Notes under the pieces: generated by a model
The model's input: the letters and a program-made list of their open reading frames with translations, nothing else
Told to the model about the DNA's origin: nothing
Databases searched by the model: none
Made by a program: the position numbers and the translations under genes
In this document: piece by piece, positions 52,091-63,655 of the stretch
How the letters are laid out: the number at the start of each line of letters is the position of its first letter
Position numbering within the stretch: position 1 is the first letter of the stretch
Assembly (NCBI GenBank): GCA_022495005.1
Contig: JAGYXB010000691.1
Span: 1,054,001 to 1,118,000, forward strand
Length of the DNA stretch: 64,000 nt
Direction of reading: 5' to 3'
Source of the DNA: Rhyacophila brunnea
Lineage: Eukaryota; Arthropoda; Insecta; Trichoptera; Rhyacophilidae

Positions 52091-53384
52091 GTGGTACCCA
52101 TATAGTTTTATCGTATTTGATATACATACCTACTATATCAAAATATTATATTCTATGAAACTGTTATTAAGTGGCACAAGATATACAAGGCAATATTGAT
52201 TTTGTACAGCTATCACCATCATCCATCATAATATTGTCATGTTAATATCAATAAGTTCGAATGCTAACAATTTGCTGTTTGTTAGAATTCTGATAGATTA
52301 TAATGGTAGGACATGCCATATTATGTTTTATGTTGATATACTTAAATATAAGTAAAACTTAGAATTTAATTATATGTTAATTGTTTCGCATTCACCATAA
52401 TTATAAGGCGGGAGTCAACAAAAGTCTCTTTGAAATTTAATTGTAAGGCCATCCTCTCATGCAGAAACTAAAATCTGACGATCTGGTTGGTGATGGAACT
52501 CATAAACTGGCCAGTGACTGATGCTTTGCACACGGCGCTACTGAAACCTAATAATCATCTAACTTTTGACGTCTTAACTTGTTATTGCTTGTTTAGTTCA
52601 GTTCCGTGCTATCAATATTGGTAAGAAAATATGATTTTTCATCGAATCTACTGATATTGGTACCACTGTTTTATGGGTGACTGGAAACTGAGAGACTTAG
52701 AGACTAGCGTGTCTCGTTTCTTCTGTTTCGTTCATGGACATTTTGAAACTGAGAGATTCCAGTCTTGCTCTCAGCGAGCCGCCATTGAAATACATTAGCT
52801 AGGTACTGGAGTTTGAGTCTTGTCTTTTTTGAGTATTCACGTGAGCGGATGGCCTAACACTTTAAGCCATTCTTAGGTGGTGTTTAAATAAAAAAAATCA
52901 TCTCAAATAGTAGGTTATATTTTCAGCAAAGTATCTACCTAATCATTTAGTTTATAGATTTCAGTACATTCAAGACTATTAACGATCATTGTCATAAAAT
53001 AGGGTGACCAACAGCATCATATCTAATTTATATAAAAAGATGTACAAAATATAATTAGATTATAGTTTTATGGTAAATTTATATATTTTTGTTACAAAAT
53101 GTTTTTAGTTTAATTTTTTTTACATACATAATTATAATAGTATTCACATTAATAATGGCATTAACCGTCACTGTTTGGTTGTTTGGTAGAAAGACTTTGT
53201 ATTAATTATTGAGGCTATCGGTTTCAAAGTTGGTTAGCTCTATTTTTATTTTATTTTTAATATTTTTCACGATTTTAGTTCACTAAGTATTTTCAATCAT
53301 GCACAATTTTTTACACTCTGATCACTTTTTTCAATAATTATTAGGTATTCCGTTTATAATCTGGCGAAAATTAATGCATGGTTT

Positions 53385-53475
53385 TAATACTATCGACCGA
53401 AGGTACTTGATGGAATTTGAATTTAAATTCTAATCGATTTAAGTTTTGTACTATTTCATTTGAGTACATCTCTTG
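53385..53475. repeat. Dispersed repeat shared with 34330-34424
   Basis: Second copy of the repeat with GGTACTTGATGGAATTTG; see the partner site. Confidence 0.6.
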
Positions 53476-53589
53476 CACTCTTCAGTGCACATCTTAAGTC
53501 CGTTAGAATTTAATGTATAATTATTATTAATTGCCAGTCCAATGAATGAGAAACGTCAATGGAATTGTATAGAATATTAAAAAAATGGT

Positions 53590-53836
53590 AAGAGTGGTAG
53601 CCACGCGGCATAAGCGTTGGACTATCATGCCGTGGGCCCAGGTTCGAATCCTGGGTCTGGCAAGTACACATATTGTTTTTCAATATGTGTGTGGGTCAGG
53701 GTATGGACCTAATAGGTTGAGCAAGTGGCTGACATCCATTTCTCGTAAAAACAAAATCTGTTAATACAAACCTCTACTCTGTGCAGGCCCATATGATCCT
53801 ATTAGGATCGGACATGGTCGAAGAAGAAGAAGAAGA
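53590..53836 (+). mobile_element. SINE family A, well-preserved copy
   Basis: Head AAGCGTTGGACTATCATGCC, B box GGTTCGAATCC, body CTAATAGGTTGAGCAAGTGG, palindromic tail GATCCTATTAGGATC and a GAA-rich 3' end. Confidence 0.88.
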
Positions 53837-54780
53837 GTTTAATATCAAATTCAGCTCATTTCGCTAGTAAATCACTGGTTGCAAAGTTGGTTATATTCAT
53901 CAACCATCATTTTTTATATTTGCCGACCATTTTTGTTTGAACAGAATATTCCATTTGCAGACCTAAATGCACTCAGTGGTTTTTGTGATTATCTCGAAAC
54001 GCTGGTTTATGTAGGTAACCTACTTTGAAACCAATAGCCTCAATTAAAGTAAAACAATATAATATTGTACTATATTGTACAACATAATTTAATGACAATT
54101 AATTCCAGTTTCATCCGTTTCAATAGGACATCAAGCTTGAGGTGACTATTTACAAATATAAGTCCATTATTCATTATCTGTGATAAACAACATTTTTTCT
54201 TTTTCCATCTTCTTAAATTAAAAGAATATGTCCATTTCGTTAGCAAAGCAAAATATAATTGGTCATATTGGCATTTATTTGGTACCTAGTCGGTTTCTGT
54301 AAGTCATATTTTAAAAAAAATTGTATACTTTTGGCAAGTTTTTAGAAATTATAGACATTAAAACATGTTTTAGATTTTTCGTTAGATTAAGGCTTTGTAG
54401 CTTTTGAAAATATACACCTCTTTTGTTTGATGAGTTGAGAATGCCCTATTGAAGCGGACAAAATCGGTCCTGATCATTATTAAATCATGTAGAATAAATA
54501 CATTTTGAATTTTATTTTACTAAACAATAATGTACTAGCATATTGTCAGCCATGTGTCAAATAAGTGGAATGGAATTATCGGTCTCTTTTAACGATTATA
54601 GATATACATTTTTGCTGAATAAATTTCATTCAAAATAAGGAGAAAATTTTGAAATATACATAGCTTAAATCCTCTTTATTTCGTAATACGTTCATGCTGT
54701 AATTTTGTATTGTATATATATATATTCCCAAAAATTGAAAGCTTATTAGGTATATGATATGATTAAAAATATGCTATGAA

Positions 54781-54877
54781 CAGTGGCGGTTTTTATGAAA
54801 ATTGCAGATGGCAATTTTGTATGGGGTCTCCAAACCTGTCAGAACCTCAACCCCGGCTTCCCTAAAAACCGCCACTG
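54781..54877. mobile_element. Tiny hAT-type MITE (97 bp)
   Basis: Perfect inverted ends CAGTGGCGGTTTTTA; flanking octamers GCTATGAA / GCTACGGA agree at 6 of 8. Confidence 0.7.
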
Positions 54878-54994
54878 GCTACGGACAATGATTTGGTGCA
54901 TAATGTCGGTTATTAAATAAGCAAAAGTCATAGGCTAGGACGTTTTAAATAAATAATATTATTATATTGATGTCAAAAATATACCAAAATATGA

Positions 54995-55255
54995 ATGGAA
55001 AAAAAAAATATTTCGTATAAATTTTACAACAAATATAATACGATGGGGTGCAAATTTAATGTGACCGCAATGCCGCACTCCAATGAAAATACTTCATTGA
55101 AATTAGACGATATACGAATTGTAATCCAAAATGAGCGGCATATTTTTTGTCCTAAGTGTGGCACGGATATGAGCGTGAGAGGTGACGTAAGTTTCGGTCA
55201 GGTGAGCTGTTGCGGTGACATGAGAATTCGTCATAACGCTGCATGGATACTTTGA
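54995..55255 (+). CDS. Doubtful small ORF with Cys pairs
   Basis: An 86-codon frame, or 70 codons from the second Met (MGCKFNVTAM). The C-terminal third has HIFCPKCGTDM and VSCCGDMRIRHNAAW, which could form a small zinc ribbon. An AATAAA-like signal follows about 100 nt after the stop, near 55358. I do not recognise a family. It may be a real small gene, a fragment of a mobile-element protein, or chance. Confidence 0.3.
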   Translation: MEKKNISYKFYNKYNTMGCKFNVTAMPHSNENTSLKLDDIRIVIQNERHIFCPKCGTDMSVRGDVSFGQVSCCGDMRIRHNAAWIL

Positions 55256-55639
55256 AAACCACAAAGGACTTGTTTTTTCATAAAAAATACAGAACTTATT
55301 AATTTGTATTGTAAGAAACCAATGTTTTATTATACAATATAATAATAATATATAGAAATAAATTTTATTTACTGTGAAATCATTGTTTTTTTTTTACTAA
55401 TATAATGTATGTAGGCTACTTAATAAAAATTATTAGTAGGCACCGTTAATTTACCAAATCATCATCTAGTAAAACTTATAAATCTCATTTTGATCAAAAA
55501 TACAGTGTAACCCCTGTTTAAAATTTTTCAAAAGGCTGGTAAAAAAAAATTTTAATAAAGGGAAAACGTAAATGAGTCATACAAATTTGTTTGGTGGTGT
55601 AAACAAAAGATTTGTTTACAGTGTAAACTTTACACCCGT

Positions 55640-55700
55640 TCAAATAAAACTCCATACCGTGGAGGCCCATATGACCTTCTTATGATCGGACATGGTCAAA
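55640..55700 (+). mobile_element. SINE family A, 3' fragment
   Basis: GTGGAGGCCCATATGACC and GATCGGACATGGTCAAAA, the last 60 bp of the SINE. Confidence 0.75.
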
Positions 55701-56562
55701 AAACAAAATAATACTTATGCAGACATGTCTATTATTGAATTGAATATTTTAAAATGTAAAACAAATATCGATATGTGTATAAAAATTCTTGCACACATAC
55801 CGCATCTAATAGTTTCACAAATCAATTCACGAAAAGGCTATAATTTGTATGGTAAAAAAATACAAACCTCTAATTCATTAAAACATGAGTCCAGTTTTTA
55901 CTACATCCTGAAAATAAGTTGTTTTGAATTTATGAGGTTTACAAGATAGAGCGATGATATAGTATAGACACTCGACACATACATAGTTTTTGACATTTCA
56001 TAAAACAATCAGAGCCATTCATTCGTTGGCTTATCAGTATTAGACGGTGTGCTGCCAAAGAGGTGTCGACCCATCAGTGCGGAGTGGTATGGAACCAGTA
56101 AGGTTTTATATCAGTAATGTACAGGTAATCTCCATGTGCGTAGCGAAAAAAGAAAAAAAATCGCCGCATCAGGAAGTAGCTGACAGTGCCTTTTATTGTG
56201 ACGACTCCACGTCTGGATGGACATTTGAAGATTTGCTCCATTCAGTAAAAACCTGATAAGACACAGCTCGTCGATTGTATTGAATTATACCAAAAGATAC
56301 TGAAAAATTATTCAGTATTCACTTTCCTACCAAACAATTAAAATTTTAAACCATTTTTATTTTTACTGTTTCGTTTGCCTGCCTGAATAAAACATGACCG
56401 CGTGAACTGCATCGGTTAAAGTGTTCATACTGATATGACACTTCCATCCCTCGACAATGACATTTTCCCTCTTCTCCCCCATAATTACTTCCCTTTTCCT
56501 CCAGATGACAGAAGGAGATTTATAAGTATCTATATAAAATAAAAAGTTAAAAACTAGTCTGA

Positions 56563-56568
56563 TTTATT
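56563..56568 (-). terminator. Putative polyadenylation signal of the CNBD gene
   Basis: AATAAA on the minus strand 25 nt after the TAA stop. It is placed suitably for a very short 3' UTR. AATAAA is common by chance in DNA this AT-rich. Confidence 0.45.
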
Positions 56569-56592
56569 TATCAATGTCAAAATGATTAAAAT

Positions 56593-57174
56593 TTAGATGT
56601 TACTAAAATGGATATCTTCTTTAACTCTAATGGAATACGGAACATCATGAATAGACGTCCAGTTGACACTTTTCTTTTTCTTAATTACACTATCCACGAC
56701 ACTTTCCTTATAGTCGTTCCATTTTCTGTTCAGCACAAACTCTTTAAACAAGTGATCGGTGGATGGAATTTTTCTTTTCAAAAAGTGTTGGATTCGAGTC
56801 CAAATGTTCACCGTATTTCTCAACATTAGCCAATGTTTGGGTAACATCAAACAGGTGACCGTGCCATTGGCTATGATCCTCCTGTTCTCCATCGTTTCCC
56901 CGAATCCGAAGCAGCCCCCGGCGTTCATCAGGCACACTTGCATGAAGTAAACTTTTACGTCGGCAGGGAGCCGTTCAAAGTAAGGGTACCCCGTTGACTT
57001 CGAAGGTCTTGCGTCTTGTCTTTTTTTCGGTTTCTTTTCAGCCAACAATTCAACATTTGATTCCAGGACTCTGTTACTTTGAGACTTCTTGGATTCAACT
57101 TTTATCTTTTCCATTAATACTTCTAAATCCTTGAAAGATATATCTTTACTCTTCGATTTATATTCTTGATGACC
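56593..57174 (-). CDS. CNBD protein last exon: Lys-rich linker, second cassette, C-terminus
   Basis: Phase 0 in after TTTTTTTAG; TAA stop at 56593-56595. A Lys/Ser-rich linker of about 60 residues interrupts the second fold. It resumes at YFMQVCLMNAGGCFGFGE with RRIIANGTVTCLMLP, then a basic C-terminus. This cassette keeps a GE pair, but the linker makes its binding ability doubtful. Confidence 0.85.
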   Translation of the reverse strand, partial: GHQEYKSKSKDISFKDLEVLMEKIKVESKKSQSNRVLESNVELLAEKKPKKRQDARPSKSTGYPYFERLPADVKVYFMQVCLMNAGGCFGFGETMENRRIIANGTVTCLMLPKHWLMLRNTVNIWTRIQHFLKRKIPSTDHLFKEFVLNRKWNDYKESVVDSVIKKKKSVNWTSIHDVPYSIRVKEDIHFSNI

Positions 57175-60100
57175 CTAAAAAACAATGACTTGAAACAGAC
57201 ATAATGTACTAATCTCAGATTTTAATAACAATAACGTCATTATGAGTCGTCTGTCCATAAACGTGTCACATGATTTTGGATAAATTTTAAACGTTCATAG
57301 TCAGTCGGTCACATTTTGGCACAATATATTATTATATATTCTCCTGTCCAAATTTCATCCTATTTGTTAAAAAATATCAATAAAATTATAGTGTAATGTA
57401 CTCATGCGCATCTATTCTATATACAAGACTGCTATCGGCAGCTATCGAGGGTAGTTATGTATCTAAGTATTAGCACTTATTGTAACAATTACAAGAAGTT
57501 AGTTGTAATTGTTGCAAAAAGTGCTATGTTTTAACAGCACCTCTCTTGGATGTGCTAAATTTTAGAGCGAGATAGACAGTTTGAACTGTTAACTAAGACG
57601 GCTAACTTACTGTAACAATAATTATAATACTTAGATACAAACATATGAAAAACTACCCTCAATAGCTGCCGATAGGAGTCTTGTGTATAGAATAGATGCG
57701 ATGGAATATTTTAACATTATGATTGATGTTAAATTATATAATATATAGACGACCTTGTAAACGTAAAAATTCATACCTTTAATTTTACAAATAAGGCGTT
57801 ATACTGAGAGAAAAATAATGTGTACTAATTTATTTTTAAATACACAAATTATATTCGTGTTTTAACTGGATTAACCTATGTGAAACAATAATTAATTTCT
57901 GATGTGCACCATCTTCGAAGTTGAAATAAGCATTGATAAAAGCTAATATAATAACTATTGTATTGATCTGTCAAAAATTCATTGCAAAGTCGCTTAGGTA
58001 CAACTTTTAGATTAAATTACGAGAAAGTCTCATAGTTTCGCAAGTGGTACTTGAGGTCTAGTTAGATAAAAAAAAAATCTTGCTACTTTCCATCAGTCAC
58101 AAAGACCACACTAAATAAATGAAGTGTCAATTTATTATATTAAAAACGAATATATTATAAACATACATAATTCGAAAACATCTCATGTATATATTATATA
58201 ATGTAGGTACCCACTAAGAAAATCTTTTTTAAAAAAAATACGACATCCGACGGAACTTGAACCTTTAACCACCGGATTTACGCCAATATTCTTTTCCAAT
58301 TAAGCTATGGGCATCCTACGAATTTAACTAGTAGTTGTGATATGTAATGCTTATTAGTGGTGACATGTTAAAGTCACGTCGGGTATCGTATTTTTTGAAA
58401 AAAGATTTTTATTAGTGGGTGTATATTATATATATATAAATAATATTTATATTATTTTGTAGCGTTCATTATTTTAGTTATCTCGAGTTACAAAGGAAGC
58501 TATAAATGCTGTAGATATTCATTATTGCAATTCTATTTTAATTTGGTATTTTGTCCAACTACTGAGCTTAGTATTTTTTTTATATCATTAAACAATTAAA
58601 TTATAATTATAATATAAACCTGTAGATGTTGACATTCCTCACTGCTAGAATAAATAATATGAAATACCTTTGGTTTGTAGAGTTTGTAAAACGTTTTATC
58701 CAATTGCTTCTTCGAAGAAATGAAGAGGGTTTCAATCATGCAGCACTGCCCGGCGAGAACGAAGTAAGCAGAATTAGGAAGACCAACCCCGTCACCCAAT
58801 ATTGTCTCTTTCGGTTGGAAAGTTCTCATTTTTGCCAATATGCAGGCCTCGCGGATTGCAACCTAACAATTAAAAAAAAAAACAGTCAACTTCTCACAAA
58901 GATGTCGATGAAAAGCTTTCTTCTATGCAGACAGGTCTTTTGTAACGTCGACTTTCAAAAAGCTACCAGCTTCGAAATCAGAATAGATATATGTAATGTC
59001 ATTTCAATTTGGTCACCGGTGCATTAGTTCAATCTCTAGCATCTCAATAACCGTCCAGTAACCAATTTAAACCATACAGGAAAGGGTTGTACCTTGGGAC
59101 GGAGAGACAGAGATTAAACCACTATAGAAATTACACATTATGTTGGTGCACGTGCTAAAAATGTTGCATCTTTGTGATTTTTTTACAATTGAGACTTCAT
59201 AAATGCGGATCCTGAAGAAATTATGCCAGCGCTTTATAAACTTTATTACGTACCTCGTCAAACGTTGAGAAGTACGTAAACCGAGACATGGCCAATTCGA
59301 CTTCATGCCAATGTTTCTGGACAGTCTTTTGCAGAATATTTTTAAAGTCATCCTTCATGACATACAACAGTTCACAAAAAGCTGAAAAACATAATCAAAA
59401 TTATATAACAAAATTTATGCTTCATGATTTAATAATATGGGAGAAAAAAACAAGTACATAAATCATTCAGAGTTAAATGCCAAACTTACTTTTAATTTAG
59501 TAATATTTTAACTAAATAAATCCAAACCTAACATATATTTTTTTTTTCAATCCAATAGTCGGTGCATCGATACGATTATTATTTAATCAATGTTACCATG
59601 GAATCCATTATTAGAATTGCCAGATGAAAATTGTATTAACCGAATCATGTCTATGGCAACATAGACACGATTTGGTGGTTCAAGGGTTATTATTATAGGG
59701 ATGCTAGCTGAACCGGCTTTGCACGGGGTCGCTTCATTGATTGATGTATTACATAATTGCATTCTTCAATATTAAAATATCTGTAACTAGGCATACGAAA
59801 TCTCAAAATGAAAACAATTCTGACAGCCAAGTTAAACAAAGGAAATTAAAATCGAATCCAAAATATGCGAAGTTTCTTTCTTCTGCCTAAACAAACCAAT
59901 AGTTTAGGTATGCTATGGGTGATTCGACATAAATAGTAAAACAATAAAACTATAAACTGCATACTAAACTTTGTCAATCATACCTATTTGTTTTCGTTGA
60001 ATTAAGAATAGGTACATTTATTACAAATGGTGTTAGCTAGTTTTTTTAAATTCAAAGCCTTGCCTAACCAAACCATAATCCATAAAAAATATTCTATCTA

Positions 60101-61888
60101 TAAAATATATAAAATGTTGTATGGTTTAATGACATAATTTTAGATGCTTTATAGATAAACAAATATTTTTTGTCTATTACCTACTATGGCTTGGATTAGG
60201 CAGGGTTTAATTGAATTTTAAAAACTAACAAACTAACACATTGTAATCTTAGAAAATAAATAACATGTTTGACTGACAAAGTTTAGTGTGCACTATTATT
60301 TAAGAATATTAAATTAAAATAATCACAAAACTCACTTCTGGATACACACGATGCCGTCCTGAGAACATTATGAAGCATAGAAATTTGTCCAAAATTGTCA
60401 CCAGCATGTAGAACTGCCAGCTCTAAGTTATTCCATTTCTTTCTGATGTGATCGTATATCGGTTTTACGACAGTCACCTCTCCAGTCACTATGAAGTACA
60501 ATGCATATGGCTTATGACCATTTGCGATTATCACACGACCGGGCCCATAATATGCAAAATACGTGGCCGCAGCCAAATGACGCTTGACATCCTATAACAA
60601 TAAGATTTCGATAATATAGTGGTCCATTCAATATTTTGTTTCACCATTCAACAGTTCAGTGACATCTCTAGAGGCAAAGATCCGGCCTTTTAAATTCTCC
60701 AATTTCAGTCTCATTATATTTTATTATTTCCTCTCATCAGATGCGACGCGTTGATCCTGGGATCGATTTTGGTTGATACAACATAGATTTAGTCGTGAAA
60801 ATGTAAAATGCGTTCACATTCGTTGTTGCCAAAAATTGGTAAGTCGATAATTTAGATATTTTGAGTTAACAACGGATTATGTATCTACAGTCGAACTTGG
60901 TTATTACGAGGAAGTTGGGACCGACTGAATTTGCTCGTTATATCAGAGAAGTAGGTACCTACTGACTTCAGCTTGGATTTTTTACATGAAATTTCAACCA
61001 TATGTGTGGATACTTTTTCAATATTGTCGGCGAAAACACCAATTAGGTACTTAGACACTTAACTAGTGTCATAAACGTAATCTGATCCCGGCGGCATCGG
61101 TCTACAGTCGGATTTTATTGCTTAGGGGCAAAAATGTTTTTAAACAATCGACACATTAACAGCTTTCAGAAAATTTTTCAGGATATTTTTGCTCGGTATA
61201 TCCGATAGGTAGCTCGTTATAAAAGTGAATAAATGTATGGAGAAAATCATAAACTAAAATGTCAACAAATATTTCCTCATTACATCTGAGATCTCGCTAG
61301 GTCCGTGATCATAATAACCGAGTTTGACTGTATATATAAATATGTATACTAGAAAAAAAAATCAAAGTCATCTGATGTATAAAACATGCACATAAAGCGC
61401 AAAAAACTTAGCATTTTGCCTGATTTTAGAGGACATAATATTATCAAACTTCAAATTGCAATAATTACTCCATAACGTGATTTCGAAACTTACCAACAAA
61501 TGGCAGTAACAATATAAAATTATTTCATTGAGATTTTGAAAGAGAAACATTACCCATTCCTATTTTTATTTCCATGTCCATTTCGAAATTCGAAAATCGA
61601 ACTACTATAATTCCTAAAACGGAATGTGCATACGACTCCTTCTATCTATAGTCCAAATCCTTTGGGTTGTCCCAAATTAATAAAGAATGTTACATTCTTA
61701 AATCTTGGGTATTAATCATTGATTAAAAAATATTTTAAATAAAAAAAATAGTAATAATATTATGTTAATGGTAATTCATTTACAACAGGATAGTTGTTGA
61801 AGCATTTCAGTCCTCCAATGATGCGATACAAATAATCCTTTTCTTCCTCAGTCCTTAATTCAGCAGGTTTGAAAAGTAGGGTTTTATC
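56593..61888 (-). CDS. Cyclic-nucleotide-binding-domain protein (five 3' exons; 5' end not found)
   Basis: Exons in coding order: 61784-61888, 60336-60591, 59254-59381, 58668-58862, 56593-57174; all borders are AG/GT and the sum is 421 codons plus stop. The first fold starts LKCFNNYPVDVKRHL, continues YYGPGRVIIANG and LYFIVTGEVTVV, and reaches a phosphate-binding cassette reading GDNFGQISML then VLRTASCV, where Gln replaces the usual Glu of FGE. A second, split fold runs from ILAKMRTFQPKETIL to GGCFGFGETMENRRIIANG. Residues 1-35 resemble the helical lead-in of CNBD2-like proteins. The protein is soluble by sequence, with no membrane span, kinase or channel part visible. It may be a CNBD2-type protein, which in vertebrates is linked to testis and sperm; that role is inference. 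It converges on Pvr, with 6.5 kb between the stops. Confidence 0.85.
57405..57701. mobile_element. Long-arm MITE / foldback element (about 297 bp)
   Basis: Arms of about 70 bp: GCATCTATTCTATATACAAG, then CTATCGGCAGCTAT, GAGGGTAGTT and TATCTAAGTATTA, repeated inverted at 57620-57700. In the last intron of the CNBD gene. No duplication seen. Confidence 0.75.
58250..58322 (-). repeat. Decayed tRNA-like sequence
   Basis: On the minus strand CATAGCTTAATTGGAAAAG resembles an A box and AAAGGTTCAAGTTCC a B box, at tRNA-like spacing. The arms do not pair well enough for a functional tRNA; probably a SINE head. Confidence 0.45.
58668..58862 (-). CDS. CNBD protein exon: start of second fold
   Basis: Exactly 65 codons, phase 0 both ends. 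It encodes ILAKMRTFQPKETILGDG and AYFVLAGQCCMIETL, the first strands of a second cyclic-nucleotide-like barrel. Confidence 0.83.
59254..59381 (-). CDS. CNBD protein exon: end of first fold
   Basis: Phase 1 in, 0 out, donor GTACGT. It encodes FCELLYVMKDDFKNIL and the following helix, the usual strand and lid helix after the cassette, then FTYFSTFDE leading to the second fold. Confidence 0.85.
59959..60291. mobile_element. MITE with GCATACTAAACTTTGTCA ends
   Basis: Left GCATACTAAACTTTGTCA, right inverted GCACACTAAACTTTGTCA; the same inner sequence is inside 1256-2016. It ends 45 bp from a CNBD exon. Confidence 0.65.
60336..60591 (-). CDS. CNBD protein exon: first cyclic-nucleotide-binding fold
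   Basis: Phase 0 in, 1 out, donor GTGAGT. It carries most of the beta barrel, including YYGPGRVIIANG, LYFIVTGEVTVV and the cassette GDNFGQISMLHNVLRTASCV. The cassette Arg is kept while the Glu that normally contacts the ribose is Gln. Confidence 0.88.
60888..61330. mobile_element. MITE with CAGTCGAACTTGGTTAT ends, full copy (443 bp)
   Basis: Ends CAGTCGAACTTGGTTATTAC and, inverted, CAGTCAAACTCGGTTATTA; TA at 60886-60887 and 61331-61332. Best-preserved member of the family at 31905 and 35234. Confidence 0.82.
61784..61888 (-). CDS. CNBD protein exon: helical lead-in
   Basis: Phase 0 both ends; minus-strand acceptor TTTTTTAAG, donor GTAAAT. It encodes LRTEEEKDYLYRIIGGLK and CFNNYPV, the helix and loop just before the first cyclic-nucleotide fold. 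The open start means at least one further upstream exon. Confidence 0.8.
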
Positions 61889-62104
61889 CTTAAAAAAATG
61901 TTAACAACCATTAAATTATTTTACAAATGGCTATGACTAAAGTGTGGTAGGTAATGTTTTTTTTAAATTACCATTATTGCTTATGAAGGGAGTGTTATAA
62001 GCCTCCATCAAGTAAGATTATATTATATATTACAGATTTTTTACGAGGAATCCGCAACTAACAGCTTTAGAGATTATAAACAAGAGTAAAAAATAATATG
62101 TAAT
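61889..62104. other. No gene seen
   Basis: AT-rich DNA upstream of the first recognised CNBD exon; no further exon found. Confidence 0.5.
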
Positions 62105-62222
62105 TGACCATTTCCGATCCTAACAAGATCATATGGTCCTCCACAGGGTTCAGGTTTGTATTAACAGATTTTTGTTTTTGTTTTAGAAATGGATGTCAGC
62201 CACTTGCTAAACCTATTAGGTA

Positions 62223-63512
62223 CGAGGGTGGGTCAATAATTCCTTAGAAAAAAGCATTAAAACAGTTTTTATTTTTGTATTTTTTTTTATTTCTCAACAT
62301 AATCTCCTTGGAGCTCAATACACTTGGTTAGGCGTTTCTCAATTTTTTTTAAACCGTCAGAAAAATAAATTTTCGGAAGGTCCTCAAAATAAGCATTTGT
62401 CCGATCGATGGCTTCTTCATTTGAAAAAAAAACGTTGTCCACTTAGCCATTTTTTTAAGTTTGGGAAAAGGAAAAAGTCACTGGGGGCTAAATCTGGCGA
62501 ATACGGTGGGTGGTCGACCAATTCGAAGTTCAATTCTTCAATTTTAGCCATTGATCGTAAACATGTGTGAACACGGGCATTGTCCTGATGAAAGAGGATT
62601 TTTCCTGTTTAAATGAGGCCGTTTTTCTTCAATTTTGTTTTTTAGCTGGTCCAATAAAGATGCATAATAATCCCCTGTTATTGTTTTTCCTTTTCCAAAT
62701 AGTCAATGAAAATAATTCCACGTGCATCCCAAAATACAGTAGCCATAACCTTACCAGCTGATTTTACGGTTTTAGCCTTCTTTGGACATGGTTTGTCTTC
62801 GCAATCCACTGCTTTGACTGTTCTTTCGTCTCGGGAGTATAGTGGTGTATCCATGTTTCATCTACAGTCACAAAGCGACGAAAAAATTCATCCGGATTGC
62901 GTTGCATGAGCGACAACAGGGCTTTAGAGGCCACCACCCTAATGCGTTTATTGTCGACTGTGAGCAAACGCGGCACCCATCTTGCAGAATTTCTTTTCAT
63001 GCCCAATTTGTCATGTAAAATAGAAATGACGCTACCTTTTGAGATCCCTGTAGCCTCAATTATCTCACTCAACTTTAATCTTCGGTCACTTAACACCATA
63101 TCGTGGATTTTATTGATCATTTCTGGTGTAGTCACCTCTACAGGGCGTCCTGAGCGTGGTTCATCCTTTGTTGATGTACGACCACGTTTAAATTCATTTA
63201 ACCAGTTATAAATAGTTGCAAGTGAAGGAGCAGATATGCAGTGAACTAAATCCAACTCATTTTTTATTTCCTTTGCTGTTAACCCTTTTATATTAAAATG
63301 TTTAATAGCAGCTCTAAACTCAATTTTCTCCATTTTTGTAAACAAGCAAATTTTTTTTTTAAATGTACGAAAATAAAAAACAACAACCCGACCAATCTGA
63401 TTGAAACTTAGCAGCATACTGAATCGGTAGTGCCGCTGCATGAAAACAAACCGCTTACAGTACTAGTCGCGCCACCTGTCGGCTTTTCTAAGGACTTATT
63501 GACCCACCCTCG
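62223..63512 (-). mobile_element. mariner-family transposon (1290 bp)
   Basis: Inverted ends CGAGGGTGGGTCAATAA followed by (T/G)TCCTTAGAAAA, about 28 bp with one difference. The target TA is duplicated at 62221-62222 and 63513-63514. The length is typical of mariner. The transposase is on the minus strand. Confidence 0.95.
62287..63333 (-). pseudogene. mariner transposase, frameshifted
   Basis: The ATG at 63333 opens an intact 190-codon N-terminal part. It has two DNA-binding helix-turn-helix units (AIYN-like ATIYNWLNEFKRGRT, and SGRP then GISKGSVISILHD), a WVPRLL variant of the WVPHEL motif and the first catalytic Asp in VTVDETWIHHY. The rest is readable only across at least three frameshifts. 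It includes HQDNARVH with the second Asp, PPYSPDLAPSDFF with the third Asp (DD34D class) and a TAA at 62287-62289. Start and stop happen to be in the same frame, total about 349 codons, close to the usual 345. Not functional. Confidence 0.93.
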
Positions 63513-63655
63513 TACATACTCTGACTCATACAGAAATTGAAAAATAATATGTGTACTTGTCAGACCCAGATTCAAACCTGGGACCCACGACACTAGGCCG
63601 TGGTAAATGTGCCGCAGATGCCCACTGAGTTTTCATAATTTTCTTTTTAGACCAA

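Larger units (their letters stand above)
50090..56592. other. Intergenic region between convergent genes
   Basis: It holds the Pvr 3' UTR of unknown length, the elements listed separately and one doubtful ORF. I found no conserved coding exon. Confidence 0.6.
62105..63633 (-). mobile_element. SINE family A split by mariner
   Basis: 62105-62222 holds the 3' part in reverse (CATTTCCGATCCTAACAAG, ACCTATTAGG) and 63513-63633 the tRNA-like head (GATTCAAACCTGGGACCC). Removing the mariner and one TA restores a continuous SINE. Confidence 0.88.
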
